A stretch of 64,000 nucleotides of DNA, taken from positions 4,526,001-4,590,000 of the forward strand of contig NZ_JACHJU010000001.1 of NCBI RefSeq assembly GCF_014203795.1. Direction: 5' to 3'. Source of the DNA: Streptosporangium album (lineage in GTDB: Bacteria; Actinomycetota; Actinomycetes; Streptosporangiales; Streptosporangiaceae). The notes under the pieces were generated by a model. That model did not search any database. It had not been told where the DNA came from and worked only from the letters and a program-made list of their open reading frames with translations. The position numbers were made by a program, and so were the translations under genes. Each line of letters begins with the position of its first letter. The stretch's first letter is position 1. This document shows, one piece after another, positions 26,289-36,494 of the stretch.

Positions 26289-27671
26289 ATGCTGCATCAC
26301 AAAAATCGGCGATTCGCCGGTATCGCGATGGCCGGAATCATAGCTCTCACCGCCGGCGCGTGTTCGTCCGGCCAGCCTGACACCGAGGCAGACCCGAACG
26401 CCAAGGTGACGATCCACGTCGGCAACATGCCCACCAAGGACAACCCCGACAACCTCGCCCTGTTCAACAAGCAGGTCGCGGCCTTCCAGAAGCTCCATCC
26501 GAACGTCACCGTGGTCGGCGAGGAGACCAAGTTCGACCCGCAGACATTCGCCGCCCTCGTCGCCGGCGGCTCGATGCCGACCACGATGCAGGTGCCGTAC
26601 ACCAACATCCAGCAGCTCGCCCTCAACGGCCAGGTGCGCGACATCACCGACCTCGTCAAGGGCGACGTGATGCTCTCGAAGCTCAACCCGGCCGTCGCCA
26701 AGCAGACGCAGAACGCCGAAGGCCGCACCTTCGGCGTCGTCTCCGCCGCCTACACGATGGCCTTCATCTACAACAGGGCGCTGTACAAGAAGGCCGGCCT
26801 CGACCCCGATGCCCCGCCGAAGACCTGGGACGAGGTGCGCGAGAACGCCAAGGCGATCAGCAGGGCGAGCGACGCGGCAGGCTTCATGATCGCGACGACG
26901 ACCAACTCCGGCGGCTGGATCCTCACCACGATGGCCTACGCCAACGGCAGCACCATCCAGAAGCGCGAAGGCGACACCGTCAAAGCCACGATCGACGCCG
27001 GCGGCGTGAAAGACGCGCTGACGTTCCTGCACGACGTGCGGTGGACCGACCAGGCCGCAGGCAAGAACTTCCTGATGAGCCAGGACGACATGCGCAACGC
27101 GATCGCCGCCGGGCGGATCGGGCAGACCGTGCTCGGCGCCGACCTCTACCGCGACCTCGTCGGCAACCGCGACATGCCCGGCGCCGACCTGGGCATCGCG
27201 CCGCTGCCGCAGTCGGCCGCCGGCATCGGCACCCTGGGCGGCGGCGACATCGCCGTCGCCAGCCCCAAGGCCAGCGCCGGTGAGGCGGCCGCCGCGATGG
27301 AGTGGGTGAAGTTCCGCTACCTGGGCCGCTTCCTCGACAAGCAGGCGGCGGTTGAGTGGGCCGAGACCTCCAAGGCGGGTGGCCTGCCCGTGGGCGCTCC
27401 CGAGGTGCCGCTGTTCTCGCCGGAGATCTACGACCGCTATCTGTCCTGGGTCTCCGGCTACGTCAACGTCGACCGGGCCAACTACAAGGCGTACTTCGCC
27501 AGCCTCGGCACGCTGCCGATTCTCGGCGAGCCGCCCGTGGCGGCGCAGGAGACCTACGCGCTCCTCGACGCCGTGACCCAGCAGGTGCTCACCAAGCAGG
27601 ACGCCGACATCCCCGCGGCGCTCACCCAGCTCCAGACGGACGCGCAGGCGCTGATCGATGCCACGCAGTGA
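26289..27671 (+). CDS. Sugar ABC transporter substrate-binding lipoprotein
   Basis: 460 residues from the ATG at 26289 (ribosome site AAAGGGG). A lipoprotein signal peptide, RRFAGIAMAGIIALTAGAC, puts the lipidated cysteine near residue 21, followed by the usual SSGQ linker. The mature part is a family-1 carbohydrate-binding protein: VTIHVGNMP, FQKLHPNVTV, FAALVAGGSMPT, the YTMAFIYNRALYKKAGLDP strand typical of these proteins, and KNFLMSQDDMRNAI. It captures an oligosaccharide outside the membrane and delivers it to the two permeases that follow. The gene overlaps the first permease by 14 bases. No ATP-binding subunit is encoded nearby; actinomycetes often use one shared ATPase (MsiK) for several importers. 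Confidence 0.92.
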   Translation: MLHHKNRRFAGIAMAGIIALTAGACSSGQPDTEADPNAKVTIHVGNMPTKDNPDNLALFNKQVAAFQKLHPNVTVVGEETKFDPQTFAALVAGGSMPTTMQVPYTNIQQLALNGQVRDITDLVKGDVMLSKLNPAVAKQTQNAEGRTFGVVSAAYTMAFIYNRALYKKAGLDPDAPPKTWDEVRENAKAISRASDAAGFMIATTTNSGGWILTTMAYANGSTIQKREGDTVKATIDAGGVKDALTFLHDVRWTDQAAGKNFLMSQDDMRNAIAAGRIGQTVLGADLYRDLVGNRDMPGADLGIAPLPQSAAGIGTLGGGDIAVASPKASAGEAAAAMEWVKFRYLGRFLDKQAAVEWAETSKAGGLPVGAPEVPLFSPEIYDRYLSWVSGYVNVDRANYKAYFASLGTLPILGEPPVAAQETYALLDAVTQQVLTKQDADIPAALTQLQTDAQALIDATQ

Positions 27672-28566
27672 CACCCTCCAGGGCGCGATGACCAGGTGGG
27701 TACGGCACGGTGGCGCGGGAAAGCTGTTGTTCACCGCCCCGCTGCTGATCGTGTTCGGTCTCTTCGCCTGGTGGCCGATCCTGCGGAGTCTGGTCCTCAG
27801 CTTCCAGCGCACCAACCTGGTCGCCGATCCCGCCTGGGTCGGGCTGCGCAACTTCAGCCGGGTGCTCGCCGACCCGCTGCTCGTCACCGCGGCCTGGAAC
27901 ACCGCGTGGTTCACGCTGCTGGCCCTGGTCATCGGCTTCCCCGTGCCGGTGCTGCTCGCCGTGTTCGTCGGGGAGCTCCGCCGTACCAGGACCATCGCCA
28001 GCGTGCTCGTCTACATCCCGATCATCATCCCCCCGGTGGTGGCGGTGCTGCTGTGGAAGCAGCTGTACGACCCGAGCGAGCACGGCCTGCTCAACACCGT
28101 GGCCGGCTGGGCCGGGCTGGGACCCTTTCCCTGGCTGCAGGGCGCCGAGACGGCGATGCCCAGCATCGTCGTCCAGGCGACCTGGGCGGGCTTCGGCACG
28201 ACGACGATCATCTACGTCGCCGCGCTGATGTCGGTGCCGCCCGAGCTCTACGAGGCGGCCGAGCTCGACGGCGCCGGTGTGCTGCGGCGGGTCTGGCACA
28301 TCACGCTGCCGCAGTTGCGCTCCGTCATCCTGCTCATGCTGATCCTCCAGGTGATCGGCACCTTCCAGGTGTTCACCGAGCCCTACGTCATGACCGGCGG
28401 CGGGCCGGACAACAGCACGATCACGCTGCTCATGCTGATCTTCAAATACGCGTTCGTCGTCGGCGACTTCGGCAAGGCGACGGCGCTGAGCCTGATGCTC
28501 GCCGTCTTCCTCACCGCCCTGTCCGCGGTGTACCTGCGGGCGACGAGGGGGTGGAAACGCTCATGA
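27658..28566 (+). CDS. Sugar ABC transporter permease, MalF type
   Basis: 302 residues, about six membrane helices. The binding-protein-dependent permease (EAA) loop is YEAAELDGAGVLRRVWHITLPQL, near residues 200-222, which docks to the ATPase. The N-terminal segment LLFTAPLLIVFGLFAWWPILRSLVLSF is typical for the first permease of CUT1-type sugar importers. The start at 27658 lies inside the end of the binding-protein gene; an ATG at 27688 (MTRWVRHGG) is an alternative start. Its TGA shares bases with the ATG of the second permease, so translation is probably coupled. Confidence 0.93.
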   Translation: MPRSDTLQGAMTRWVRHGGAGKLLFTAPLLIVFGLFAWWPILRSLVLSFQRTNLVADPAWVGLRNFSRVLADPLLVTAAWNTAWFTLLALVIGFPVPVLLAVFVGELRRTRTIASVLVYIPIIIPPVVAVLLWKQLYDPSEHGLLNTVAGWAGLGPFPWLQGAETAMPSIVVQATWAGFGTTTIIYVAALMSVPPELYEAAELDGAGVLRRVWHITLPQLRSVILLMLILQVIGTFQVFTEPYVMTGGGPDNSTITLLMLIFKYAFVVGDFGKATALSLMLAVFLTALSAVYLRATRGWKRS

Positions 28567-29441
28567 ACGAGCGTGGCATCCTGTCCACCAGCGAGCGCCG
28601 CCGGCCGGTGACCCGCGTGGTGTTCACGGGGCTGATCGCCGCCGTGCTCGCCTGCCTCGCGATCGTCGCGGCAGGGCCGATCCTCTGGCTGGCCAAGTCG
28701 GCGGTGTCGACCTCGCAGGACATCCTGCGCGACCCGTTCGGCTGGTGGCCCAGCGGGATCCGGTGGGGCAACCTCGCCGAGGCCTGGAACGGCATGGACA
28801 TCGGGCGCGCCCTGGCCAACACCGTCTACATCGCGGCGGGCAACTGGTTCTTCGGCCTTCTCGTCGCGTTGACCGGCGGTTACTCGCTGGCGATCCTGCG
28901 GCCGAGGTACGCCAAGGTGGTCTCGGCCGCGGTGATGGCGACCCTGTTCATCCCGGGTGTCGTCTCGCTCGTGTCGCTGTATCTGACCGTGATCGACGTG
29001 CCGGGCCTCGGGGCCAACCTGATCAACAGCTACTGGGCCGTGTGGCTGCCCGCCGCCGCGCACGCCTTCAACGTGCTGCTGGTGAAGAACTTCTTCGCCG
29101 AGTTGCCGAAGGAGGTCTTCGAGGCGGCCAAGGTCGACGGGGCCAACTCCTTCGACGTGTTCTGGCGCATCGTGCTGCCGATGTCGCGGCCGATCATCGC
29201 CGTCGTCTCCCTGCTCACGCTGGTATCGGCCTGGAAGGAGTTCCTCTGGCCGCTCCTCGTGCTGCCCTCACCCGATCTGCAACCGCTGTCCGTCGTGCTC
29301 TACAAGATCTCGGCCACCGCGGAGACCAGCACGCTCATCGCCGCCATGTTCATCGCGGTGATCCTTCCGCTGGTCTTCTTCCTCCTGTTCCGGAAGCAGT
29401 TCCTACGCAGCGCCGGTCGGGCCGGCGCCGTAAAGGGGTGA
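28563..29441 (+). CDS. Sugar ABC transporter permease, MalG type
   Basis: 292 residues, about six membrane helices, the second CUT1 permease. The EAA loop is VFEAAKVDGANSFDVFWRIVLPM, about residues 185-207; SWKEFLWPLLVL-like sequence follows, as usual for MalG-type proteins. The start ATG overlaps the first permease's stop (ATGA at 28563-28566). Four bases after its own stop begins the first secreted glycosidase gene, which places importer and secreted enzymes in one transcription unit under the LacI operator. Confidence 0.93.
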   Translation: MNERGILSTSERRRPVTRVVFTGLIAAVLACLAIVAAGPILWLAKSAVSTSQDILRDPFGWWPSGIRWGNLAEAWNGMDIGRALANTVYIAAGNWFFGLLVALTGGYSLAILRPRYAKVVSAAVMATLFIPGVVSLVSLYLTVIDVPGLGANLINSYWAVWLPAAAHAFNVLLVKNFFAELPKEVFEAAKVDGANSFDVFWRIVLPMSRPIIAVVSLLTLVSAWKEFLWPLLVLPSPDLQPLSVVLYKISATAETSTLIAAMFIAVILPLVFFLLFRKQFLRSAGRAGAVKG

Positions 29442-29445
29442 CCCG

Positions 29446-32400
29446 ATGAACCCACAGTTAACCCGTCGCGTGCTCGCTGCCCTGATCTCCGTGGTGCTGG
29501 TCTGGAGCGGCACCGCCGCTCTCGCCGACACTCGGCTCCCGTACTCCAACACCTTCGACGCGTGGAGCATCAGCAGGAACGGCTCCGCCGAGGTCGCCTT
29601 CACCGCCACCCCCCAGGGGCACACCGGCTCGGCGCTGCGGATCGTGAACCAGACGCCGAGCAGCCCGGACACCTTCGGGCAGATCGCCCAGACGGTGCCG
29701 GTCAAGCCGGGCACCCTCTACCGGTTCACCGCCTGGATCGCCTCGGAGGGCCTGTCGAAGACGGCCGCACTACAGGCGGTGCTCAGCCCCGACACCACCC
29801 AGCGCTACAACTTCCCGATGGGCGTCTACGACTGGCGCCAGGTCTCGTGGACCTACACGACCCTGGCCACGCAGACCAGCTTCGCGCTCCGCCTCGTGTC
29901 GCAGGACGTGACGCCTGGCGTGCGCCTGGACGACTTGACCATGACCGAGGACGGCAGCGGGCAGAACCTGCCGGCCAACGCCGGGTTCGAGCAGCACTCC
30001 ACCTACTTCGGGGTCATGAACGACTCCCTGCTCTTCGATCCCGGAACGGCCTCGCTCGAGCTGTTCACCGACGCCCAGAACCCCGCTCCCGCAGGCTGGG
30101 CCGTACGGGATGTGCGCGGGACTCAGGTGGCGAGCGGGACGGCCACCTTCACCGGCGGGCGCGGCGTCGTGAACCTCGCCTCGCTGCCCAACGGCTACTA
30201 CACGTTCGTGTCGGGCACGCTGAGCGCTAGCTTCGGCATCGTGCCGCCGATGCCCGCCGCCGCGGCCGGCTCGCCGTTCGGGGTCGGGCTGCACGGCTAC
30301 GAGCAGGAGCTCATCGACGGCATCGCGCGCATCGGCTACACCCATTCGCGCAACGACGTGGCCTGGTCGGTCGTCGAGAAGCAGGCAGGCATCTACACCT
30401 TCGACCGGTACGCCAACGGGTTCGCCGCGTTGCACGCCGCCGGGATCGAGCCGCTGCCGATCTCCAGCTACCGCAACCCGCTCTACGACGGCAACCGCAC
30501 GCCGAGCTCGCCCGAGGGCCTGGCCGCCTACGGACGCTTCACGGCCGCCGTCAACCAGCACTTCAAGGGCTACACCCAGGCGACCGAGGTCTACAACGAG
30601 TTCAACATCAACTTCAACGACGGCCTCTGCGGACGCACGCCCGCCTGCTACGCCCAGCTCCTCCAGGCCGCCGCCGACAAGGTGGATTCGCAGAACCCGC
30701 AGGCCCGGCTCGTGGGTCCGGCGATTTCCGGCGCCTCGGCCGACTATGTGCGCCAAGTGCTCGAACTGGGCGGCGCCGCCGTACTGGACGCCGTGTCCGT
30801 CCACCCGTACCGCCACCCCAGCCCGCCGGAGGGGATGGACGCCCAGATGGCGTCGCTGAGCCAGACCATCGACGAAGCGGCCGGCCGCTCGCTCCCGCTG
30901 TGGCTCACCGAGTACGGCTGGCCGACCCACACCGCGGGCGGCACGACCGACGCCATGCAGGCCGACTATCTGGTGCGCTCGGCGGTGCTCTCCCTGGCGG
31001 GCGGCGCCGACCGGCTCTACTGGTACGACGCCCGCGACGACGGCACCGACCCGAACAACCAGGAGCACAACTTCGGCGTGTTCGAGGTACGGCGCGCCAC
31101 GGCCCGCTACGCCGCCGAGCCCAAGCCCGCCGCGGTCGCGCAGGCGGTGATGGCGGCCGAACTCGCCGGACGCACGCTCACCAAGCGCGACACGCTGGAC
31201 GCGACGACCTACTCCTTCCGCTTCAAGAACGCCGCGAACGACCTCAACCGCGTCATGTGGGCGTCGAACGGCCCCAAGACCGTGACGCTCCGCACCAGCC
31301 AGGCGCTCACGCTCACCGACCAGTACGGCGTGCGGACCACGCTGACCCCGCACGCGGGCGCCGTCGAGGTGACGCTGACCGAGCACCCGATCTACGTCCG
31401 CGGCCAGGTGGACGCCGTCACGGTCGACCCCGCTCCCGCGATCACGCTGAAGACCTCGGCGACCGTCGCCGACGGTGAGAGCATCGAGGTCCGTGCGGTC
31501 GTCGACCGCACCGGCGAGAACTGCCGCGCGGTCCCCGCCAAGGTGGCGATCACGCTGGAAGGGCAGCGCCGCGACGTCAGGGTCAGGGGTTGCGGCACCG
31601 GCGAGGCCGTCTTCGACATCCCCACCCCCGCGGGCGGCAAGGCGAGCTGGCTCACCGGCTGGGCCTTCGCCGGGACCGAGACGGTGGCGCGCCTGGCGAC
31701 GCCGACGATCCGGATCACCACCCCGGTCGTCGCCACCATCCGGGTCAACCTCGTCCGCGACGGCGGTTACCGAGCCGAGGGGGTCGTCTCCCTGTCGAAC
31801 ACCTCGCGCAAGACCCCGGTGACCCTCGACGGCCTGTCCTGGGTCCTCGGCAAGGAGTCGGGCACGATCGCCGACACCACCACGCTGCAGCCGGGCAAGA
31901 AGGCCGAGCACACCATCCCGCTCCCGTCATTGCGCGTGTGGGAGCAGGGCTACCTCGACGTGTCGATCGGCCTGCGGGGCCGTACCGGCCTGAAACTGCG
32001 GCAGTCCGTGGGCGCAGGTCCCATCGAGCCGGACGACGCCACCACGGTCGCGCCGATCGACCTGGCCACCGACGCGAAGTGGTTCCGCTACACCGCCGAC
32101 TGGGGCGGAGCCGCCGACCTCAGCGGTCCCGTGAAGATCACCGAGACCGCGACGGGGCTGAGAGTCCAGGCCGCGGTCCAGGACGACGTGTTCACCCAGA
32201 AGAACCCGGCGGGCAACCTGTACAACGGCGACTCCATCCAGCTCTCGCTCTCGCCCGCGCTGCCCGGCGCCTCGACGGAACGGACCGAGATCGGCCTGGC
32301 GCTGACGCCGGGCGGTCCCGCCGCCTACACCTTCGCCGCCTTCGGCATCGCGATCACCGGCCCGACCCCCACGGAACGGCTCACGGTGACCAGGACGGGC

Positions 32401-32601
32401 ACGACCACCGCCTACGACGTCGTCCTGCCCTGGCAGAGCCTGGGACTCAACGGGCCCCCGGCCGACGTGTTCGCCCTGTCCCTGCTGGTGAACGACGACG
32501 ACGGCCCCGGCCGGAAGGGCTACCTGGAGTGGTCGTCCGGCATCGGCCACAGCAAGGACACCGGGCAGCACTTCCCCGTCCGGCTCACCAGCGGGCTCTG
32601 A
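29446..32601 (+). CDS. Secreted clan-A glycosidase-like protein with CBM9-like C-terminus (paralogue 1)
   Basis: 1051 residues. A Sec signal peptide spans about residues 1-27 ([16 protein letters not shown], cleavage near ALADT). A jelly-roll carbohydrate-binding domain follows (about 35-170: [19 protein letters not shown]). The central TIM barrel (about 275-560) has candidate acid/base E385 in TEVYNEFN and nucleophile E489 in [11 protein letters not shown]. Beta-domains lead to a C-terminal CBM9-like domain (about 860-1050) with [12 protein letters not shown] and [19 protein letters not shown]. The barrel resembles GH39/GH5-type clan-A enzymes but I cannot assign a family. It belongs to the importer operon and probably releases the saccharides that the importer takes up. 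It is closely related in layout to the next gene. Confidence 0.78.
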   Translation: MNPQLTRRVLAALISVVLVWSGTAALADTRLPYSNTFDAWSISRNGSAEVAFTATPQGHTGSALRIVNQTPSSPDTFGQIAQTVPVKPGTLYRFTAWIASEGLSKTAALQAVLSPDTTQRYNFPMGVYDWRQVSWTYTTLATQTSFALRLVSQDVTPGVRLDDLTMTEDGSGQNLPANAGFEQHSTYFGVMNDSLLFDPGTASLELFTDAQNPAPAGWAVRDVRGTQVASGTATFTGGRGVVNLASLPNGYYTFVSGTLSASFGIVPPMPAAAAGSPFGVGLHGYEQELIDGIARIGYTHSRNDVAWSVVEKQAGIYTFDRYANGFAALHAAGIEPLPISSYRNPLYDGNRTPSSPEGLAAYGRFTAAVNQHFKGYTQATEVYNEFNINFNDGLCGRTPACYAQLLQAAADKVDSQNPQARLVGPAISGASADYVRQVLELGGAAVLDAVSVHPYRHPSPPEGMDAQMASLSQTIDEAAGRSLPLWLTEYGWPTHTAGGTTDAMQADYLVRSAVLSLAGGADRLYWYDARDDGTDPNNQEHNFGVFEVRRATARYAAEPKPAAVAQAVMAAELAGRTLTKRDTLDATTYSFRFKNAANDLNRVMWASNGPKTVTLRTSQALTLTDQYGVRTTLTPHAGAVEVTLTEHPIYVRGQVDAVTVDPAPAITLKTSATVADGESIEVRAVVDRTGENCRAVPAKVAITLEGQRRDVRVRGCGTGEAVFDIPTPAGGKASWLTGWAFAGTETVARLATPTIRITTPVVATIRVNLVRDGGYRAEGVVSLSNTSRKTPVTLDGLSWVLGKESGTIADTTTLQPGKKAEHTIPLPSLRVWEQGYLDVSIGLRGRTGLKLRQSVGAGPIEPDDATTVAPIDLATDAKWFRYTADWGGAADLSGPVKITETATGLRVQAAVQDDVFTQKNPAGNLYNGDSIQLSLSPALPGASTERTEIGLALTPGGPAAYTFAAFGIAITGPTPTERLTVTRTGTTTAYDVVLPWQSLGLNGPPADVFALSLLVNDDDGPGRKGYLEWSSGIGHSKDTGQHFPVRLTSGL

Positions 32602-32613
32602 AGGGTGACGATC

Positions 32614-35600
32614 ATGAAGGCTTCTGTCGCCGCCCTGGCCGCCGTGGTGCTGGCCTGGGGTGGATTCACGGGTACGGCGTCCGCCGACACGGGCGATTCG
32701 CACACCTTCGCGTCGTGGACGCAGTACGCGACCGGAGGTACCGACATCACGGTCACGGCTGACACGCAGGCCCCGCACGGCGGCGCGGCCGCGGTGAAGG
32801 TGGTCAACGCCACGCCGAAGGCCTCGAACGCCTACGGCGGCATCCTGCAGACCGTCACCGTCGCACCGTCGACGACCTACCAGTTCAGCGCCTGGATGAA
32901 GGCGGGCGGCCTGCCTTCCGGCTCGGCCGCCCAGTTCGTGCTGAGCCCGGACTGGAGCGTGCGGCAGTGGTTCCCGGCAGGCAGCTACGACTGGACCCGG
33001 TTCACCTGGAGCTACACCACGACGGCCACGCAGAGCAGCCTCGCCCTGCGCCTGCTGCTCCAGGACGCGGGCTCCCTCTGGCTGGACGACCTGACGATCA
33101 CCGCGCCGGGCTCGCCGGCCAACCTGGCCGCCAATCCCGGCTTCGAGCAGTACGCGACCACGCCGCCGGTCATCCCCGCCCAGCTCGGCATCGCCAACCC
33201 GGACCTTGTCTTCACCACCGGCCCCGCGTCGATCACCATGACGAGCAACCGGCCCAGCGTCGACTGGAAGGTGACCGACGCGGCCGGGCAGGCCGTGCGC
33301 GACGGCACCCTGGCGATCAGCGGGGGAGCGGGCACCCTGAACCTCCCCGATCTCGGCCACGGCTACTACGGCCTCGAACTGACGACCTCCGGGCTCACCA
33401 GGAAGACGTCGTTCGCCGTCCTCCCGCCGCAAAACGACAACGCGCAGAACGCCGGTAGCCCCTTCGGCATCGCCTGGCACGCCGCGGCGCTCAACCTGGA
33501 CCAGTTGCCGACCATGGACGAACTCGGCGCCTCCTACGTGCGCTTCGACGTCTCGTGGAGCTCGGTGGAGAAGGCCAAGGGGATCTACGCGATTCCCTCG
33601 CTCATCCGTGAGAGGTTCGACAAGATCGTGTCGATGGGCCTACGGCCGCTGGTCATCCTCAACTACCGAAACACCTTCTACGACGGGGGCAAGACTCCCA
33701 GCACTCCGGAGGGCATCGCGGCCTTCGCCGCGTACGCGCGATTCATCGCCCAGCAGTTCGGCACCGCCGCGGACTACGAGGTGTACAACGAGTACAACGG
33801 CACCGGCTTCAACGACGGCGCCTGCGGTACGACGGCCGACTGCTACCTGCAACTGCTCAAGCCCACCTCCGCGGCGATCCACGCCGCGGTACCGGGCGCC
33901 GTGGTCGCCGGTCCCGTGCTCGCCGGGGTCGACCTCGCATGGCTGAAGCGGCTGTTTGAGCTCGGCGGCCTCGACCACGTCGACGCCGTCAGCGTCCACA
34001 CCTACGCGCGCAACGCGGCGCCGGAGGGCGTCACCGCACCCCAGCTGGCCTCGCTGCACACGCTGATCCGGCAGTACAACAACGGGCAGGACAAGCCCCT
34101 GTGGCTCAGCGAGACCGGGTGGAACACCGCGAACCCGGGGGTGAGCGAGCAGCAGCAGGCCGACTACCTGGTCAGGGACCTGGCTCTCAACCTCCAGACG
34201 GGCGTCACCCGCGAGTACTGGTATGACTTCCTCGACGACTGCGCGAACGCCGACGACAAGGAATGCAGGTACGGCCTGCTGCGCGACATCAACAGCGGCC
34301 AGTCCGTCGCGGCGCCCAAACCGGCCTACGTGACCTACGCCGTGCTCACCCGCCAGCTCGCCGGATACCGGCCGACCAGGCTGGAGACCCTCGCCTCCGG
34401 CGCGTACTCCGCGCTCTTCACGAACTCCTCCGGCGCGACGATCCGGGTGCTCTGGGCGACCAAACCGCAGGCGGTGAACGTGACCGCGGCCGGTGCCGTG
34501 ACCGTGACCGATCGCTGGGGGGTGTCGAACACCACGAACGGCTCCGTGGAGCTCGCTCTCACGGAGCACCCGGTCTACCTCTCCGGCGCCGTCACGGCCG
34601 TCACCAGCCCCGGCGTGCCCACCGGCGGGCAGGACCCGCCGCCGGTCCGGGCGAAGCCGTGCGGGCCTGCCCCTGCCGTCTATCGTGCAGGCTACCCCGC
34701 AGTGGCGGCCGCGGGAGAGTCCGTCGACGTCACGGTCAAGGTCGACTGCCGCCCGCAGCGCAACGCCGAGCCCGTGACCGTCACGTTCGCCACCCCCGAC
34801 CGCGCCCACAGGGTGCTCGTTCCGTCCGTGTCGCGGAAGCTGAGCACAGCGACGCTGAGCATCCCGGCGCCGGACACGACAGGAAGCTCACCGTACACCA
34901 TCGACGTGCTGGTCAACGGCGATGTGGTCGCTCGACTCACAGGCGACGTGCCGGTGGTGGACAATCGTGTGTCCGTCGAGGTGCGACCCACCTTCACAGC
35001 AGGTGCCCCGGGGGCGCAGGTCGTCATCGGTAACGCGAGCACGTCGACGACACTCACCGCGACACGCGTCACCGCGCGCATCGGAGAACGCGCGGTCGCC
35101 TCCAGCAAGCGCCTGGACATCGCGCCGGGCCGGTCCGCCACGGTTCCGCTCGACGTGACCGGCCTGCCCGAGTGGACGAGGCTGCCGATGAGTGCCGAGG
35201 TCAGGTTCGGCGACGGCATCACCCGGACGGTGAACGGGAACACCGCCCTGGCTCCCGCACTGCCCGACGAAACCGCGGACCCACCCGTCGCGGACCTGGC
35301 CACGTCGGGAACCATCGTCAACGTGGCAGGCGACGGCATCTCCGGCGCAGCCGACCTCTCCGGCCGGATGTGGGCGAGCCACACAGACGACACCATCACC
35401 ATCCACGCGATCGTCACCGACGACGCGCACACCACGACCGCCGATGTGGCGAGTCTCTGGACCACGGACTCGATCCAGTTCGCCTTCGCCACGAAAGAAC
35501 GGTTCGAGTTCGGCGCCGCCCGGCTGACAGATGGCACGGCCGCCGTGTACGGCTACGCCGGTCGAAGCGGAAGGATCACGGACGCCACGGCCGTGATCAC

Positions 35601-35808
35601 CCGGGATGAGGCGGCGAAGAAGACGGCCTACGCGGTCACCCTGCCCAAGGAACTGATCGGCGTGTCCGCCACGGACACCGTCGTCGACTTCTCCTTCCTG
35701 GTCAACGACAACGACGGGCACGGCCGGACGGGCTACATCGAGTGGGCTTCAGGCATCGGAAAGTCCAAGGACGTCGGACAGTACCTCCCAGTCGTCCTGG
35801 CCGAGTAG
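32614..35808 (+). CDS. Secreted clan-A glycosidase-like protein with CBM9-like C-terminus (paralogue 2)
   Basis: 1064 residues from the ATG at 32614 (ribosome site AAGGG; a GTG nine bases earlier is also possible). It has the same architecture as the preceding gene: signal peptide (ASVAALAAVVLAWGG, cleavage near ASADT), jelly-roll CBM (YQFSAWMKAGG, LWLDDLTI), a TIM barrel with E393 in YEVYNEYN and E500 in LWLSETGW, a two-Cys loop (GACGTTADCY) also found in paralogue 1, and a CBM9-like tail (IQFAFATKERFEF, FLVNDNDGHGRTGYIEW). The two genes probably arose by tandem duplication and then diverged, which suggests different linkages or chain lengths of one polymer. It is the last gene of the operon; no clear terminator hairpin was seen after it. 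Confidence 0.78.
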   Translation: MKASVAALAAVVLAWGGFTGTASADTGDSHTFASWTQYATGGTDITVTADTQAPHGGAAAVKVVNATPKASNAYGGILQTVTVAPSTTYQFSAWMKAGGLPSGSAAQFVLSPDWSVRQWFPAGSYDWTRFTWSYTTTATQSSLALRLLLQDAGSLWLDDLTITAPGSPANLAANPGFEQYATTPPVIPAQLGIANPDLVFTTGPASITMTSNRPSVDWKVTDAAGQAVRDGTLAISGGAGTLNLPDLGHGYYGLELTTSGLTRKTSFAVLPPQNDNAQNAGSPFGIAWHAAALNLDQLPTMDELGASYVRFDVSWSSVEKAKGIYAIPSLIRERFDKIVSMGLRPLVILNYRNTFYDGGKTPSTPEGIAAFAAYARFIAQQFGTAADYEVYNEYNGTGFNDGACGTTADCYLQLLKPTSAAIHAAVPGAVVAGPVLAGVDLAWLKRLFELGGLDHVDAVSVHTYARNAAPEGVTAPQLASLHTLIRQYNNGQDKPLWLSETGWNTANPGVSEQQQADYLVRDLALNLQTGVTREYWYDFLDDCANADDKECRYGLLRDINSGQSVAAPKPAYVTYAVLTRQLAGYRPTRLETLASGAYSALFTNSSGATIRVLWATKPQAVNVTAAGAVTVTDRWGVSNTTNGSVELALTEHPVYLSGAVTAVTSPGVPTGGQDPPPVRAKPCGPAPAVYRAGYPAVAAAGESVDVTVKVDCRPQRNAEPVTVTFATPDRAHRVLVPSVSRKLSTATLSIPAPDTTGSSPYTIDVLVNGDVVARLTGDVPVVDNRVSVEVRPTFTAGAPGAQVVIGNASTSTTLTATRVTARIGERAVASSKRLDIAPGRSATVPLDVTGLPEWTRLPMSAEVRFGDGITRTVNGNTALAPALPDETADPPVADLATSGTIVNVAGDGISGAADLSGRMWASHTDDTITIHAIVTDDAHTTTADVASLWTTDSIQFAFATKERFEFGAARLTDGTAAVYGYAGRSGRITDATAVITRDEAAKKTAYAVTLPKELIGVSATDTVVDFSFLVNDNDGHGRTGYIEWASGIGKSKDVGQYLPVVLAE

Positions 35809-36051
35809 CGGCGCCACCAAAAGTCCCACTATGTCCAGATGTGTCGCGCGATAGCGTGCGGACATGCTCGATCCTGAGGCCCCTACCAGGTGGGTGGCTA
35901 CTGGCTCGAGGCTCGGCCGTGAGAGAAACGATCGAGGAACACAGGCCCTCGCTTAGCGCGGAGGCCCGGGTAGATCTGCGCTGTGCCCCGAGCAGGGCAC
36001 GGCGTACATCTACACCTTCTCTACCTGCGGTTTCTCGTGGAACGTTGACAC

Positions 36052-36138
36052 TCGCAGTACACCCTTCAGGTAGGGATTACCCTTGCCGGTCTTGCCGCCC
36101 CGGCTCCTGGGCCCCGATTGGATGGTGCGGGGACACAG
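36052..36138 (-). pseudogene. IS110-family transposase fragment
   Basis: A single 29-residue stretch, LCPRTIQSGPRSRGGKTGKG followed by NPYLKGVL, matches the conserved C-terminal block of IS110-type transposases (GLCP...GKTRKGNPYLR). Nothing else of the transposase remains on either side, and the frame then runs into unrelated sequence. A relic of a former insertion. Confidence 0.7.
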
Positions 36139-36139
36139 C

Positions 36140-36343
36140 TTGGCCGCGGATCTTGTTCTTCTTGCCGTCCTCGACGTGACCCTTGTCGATGACGGCCTCG
36201 TGCCGGGTGGCGTCCCAGAACAGTCCGTCCACCTTGGAGAAGTCGTCCCACCAGTCTGGGGCCCTGACCGTTCTGTTGTGCTCGGCCAACCAGGACCCCG
36301 CGGTCTTTCTGGCGTCGGCGACGGTGAGCAGCACTTTTCGCAC
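36140..36343 (-). pseudogene. Truncated hypothetical gene, 5' part only
   Basis: From a GTG at 36343 (AAGGA ten bases upstream; a longer ATG start at 36403 is possible) the frame reads VRKVLLTVADARKTAGSWLA, with WWDDFSKVDGLFWDATRHEA further on, and stays protein-like to IRGQAV near 36140. It then meets the IS110 fragment in another frame. The composition looks like a real coding sequence. I do not recognise the family. The natural C-terminus is missing, presumably lost with the IS110 insertion. Confidence 0.5.
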
Positions 36344-36494
36344 GATGCCGGATTCCTTCGCTTGATTGCGACAAATGATGGCCAAAATGACCGTATCGGA
36401 CATCCGATTCGGAAGATGGCGCTTCCGATGACTCCCGTCACGCCGGCCACGTCCCGCGAGTCCCCCCGCGGCCGGTGGCCGCCGGGGGGGGACG

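Noticed and set aside
26100-27995. 631-residue minus-strand open frame
   Set aside because: Antisense to the binding protein and first permease; shadow coding.
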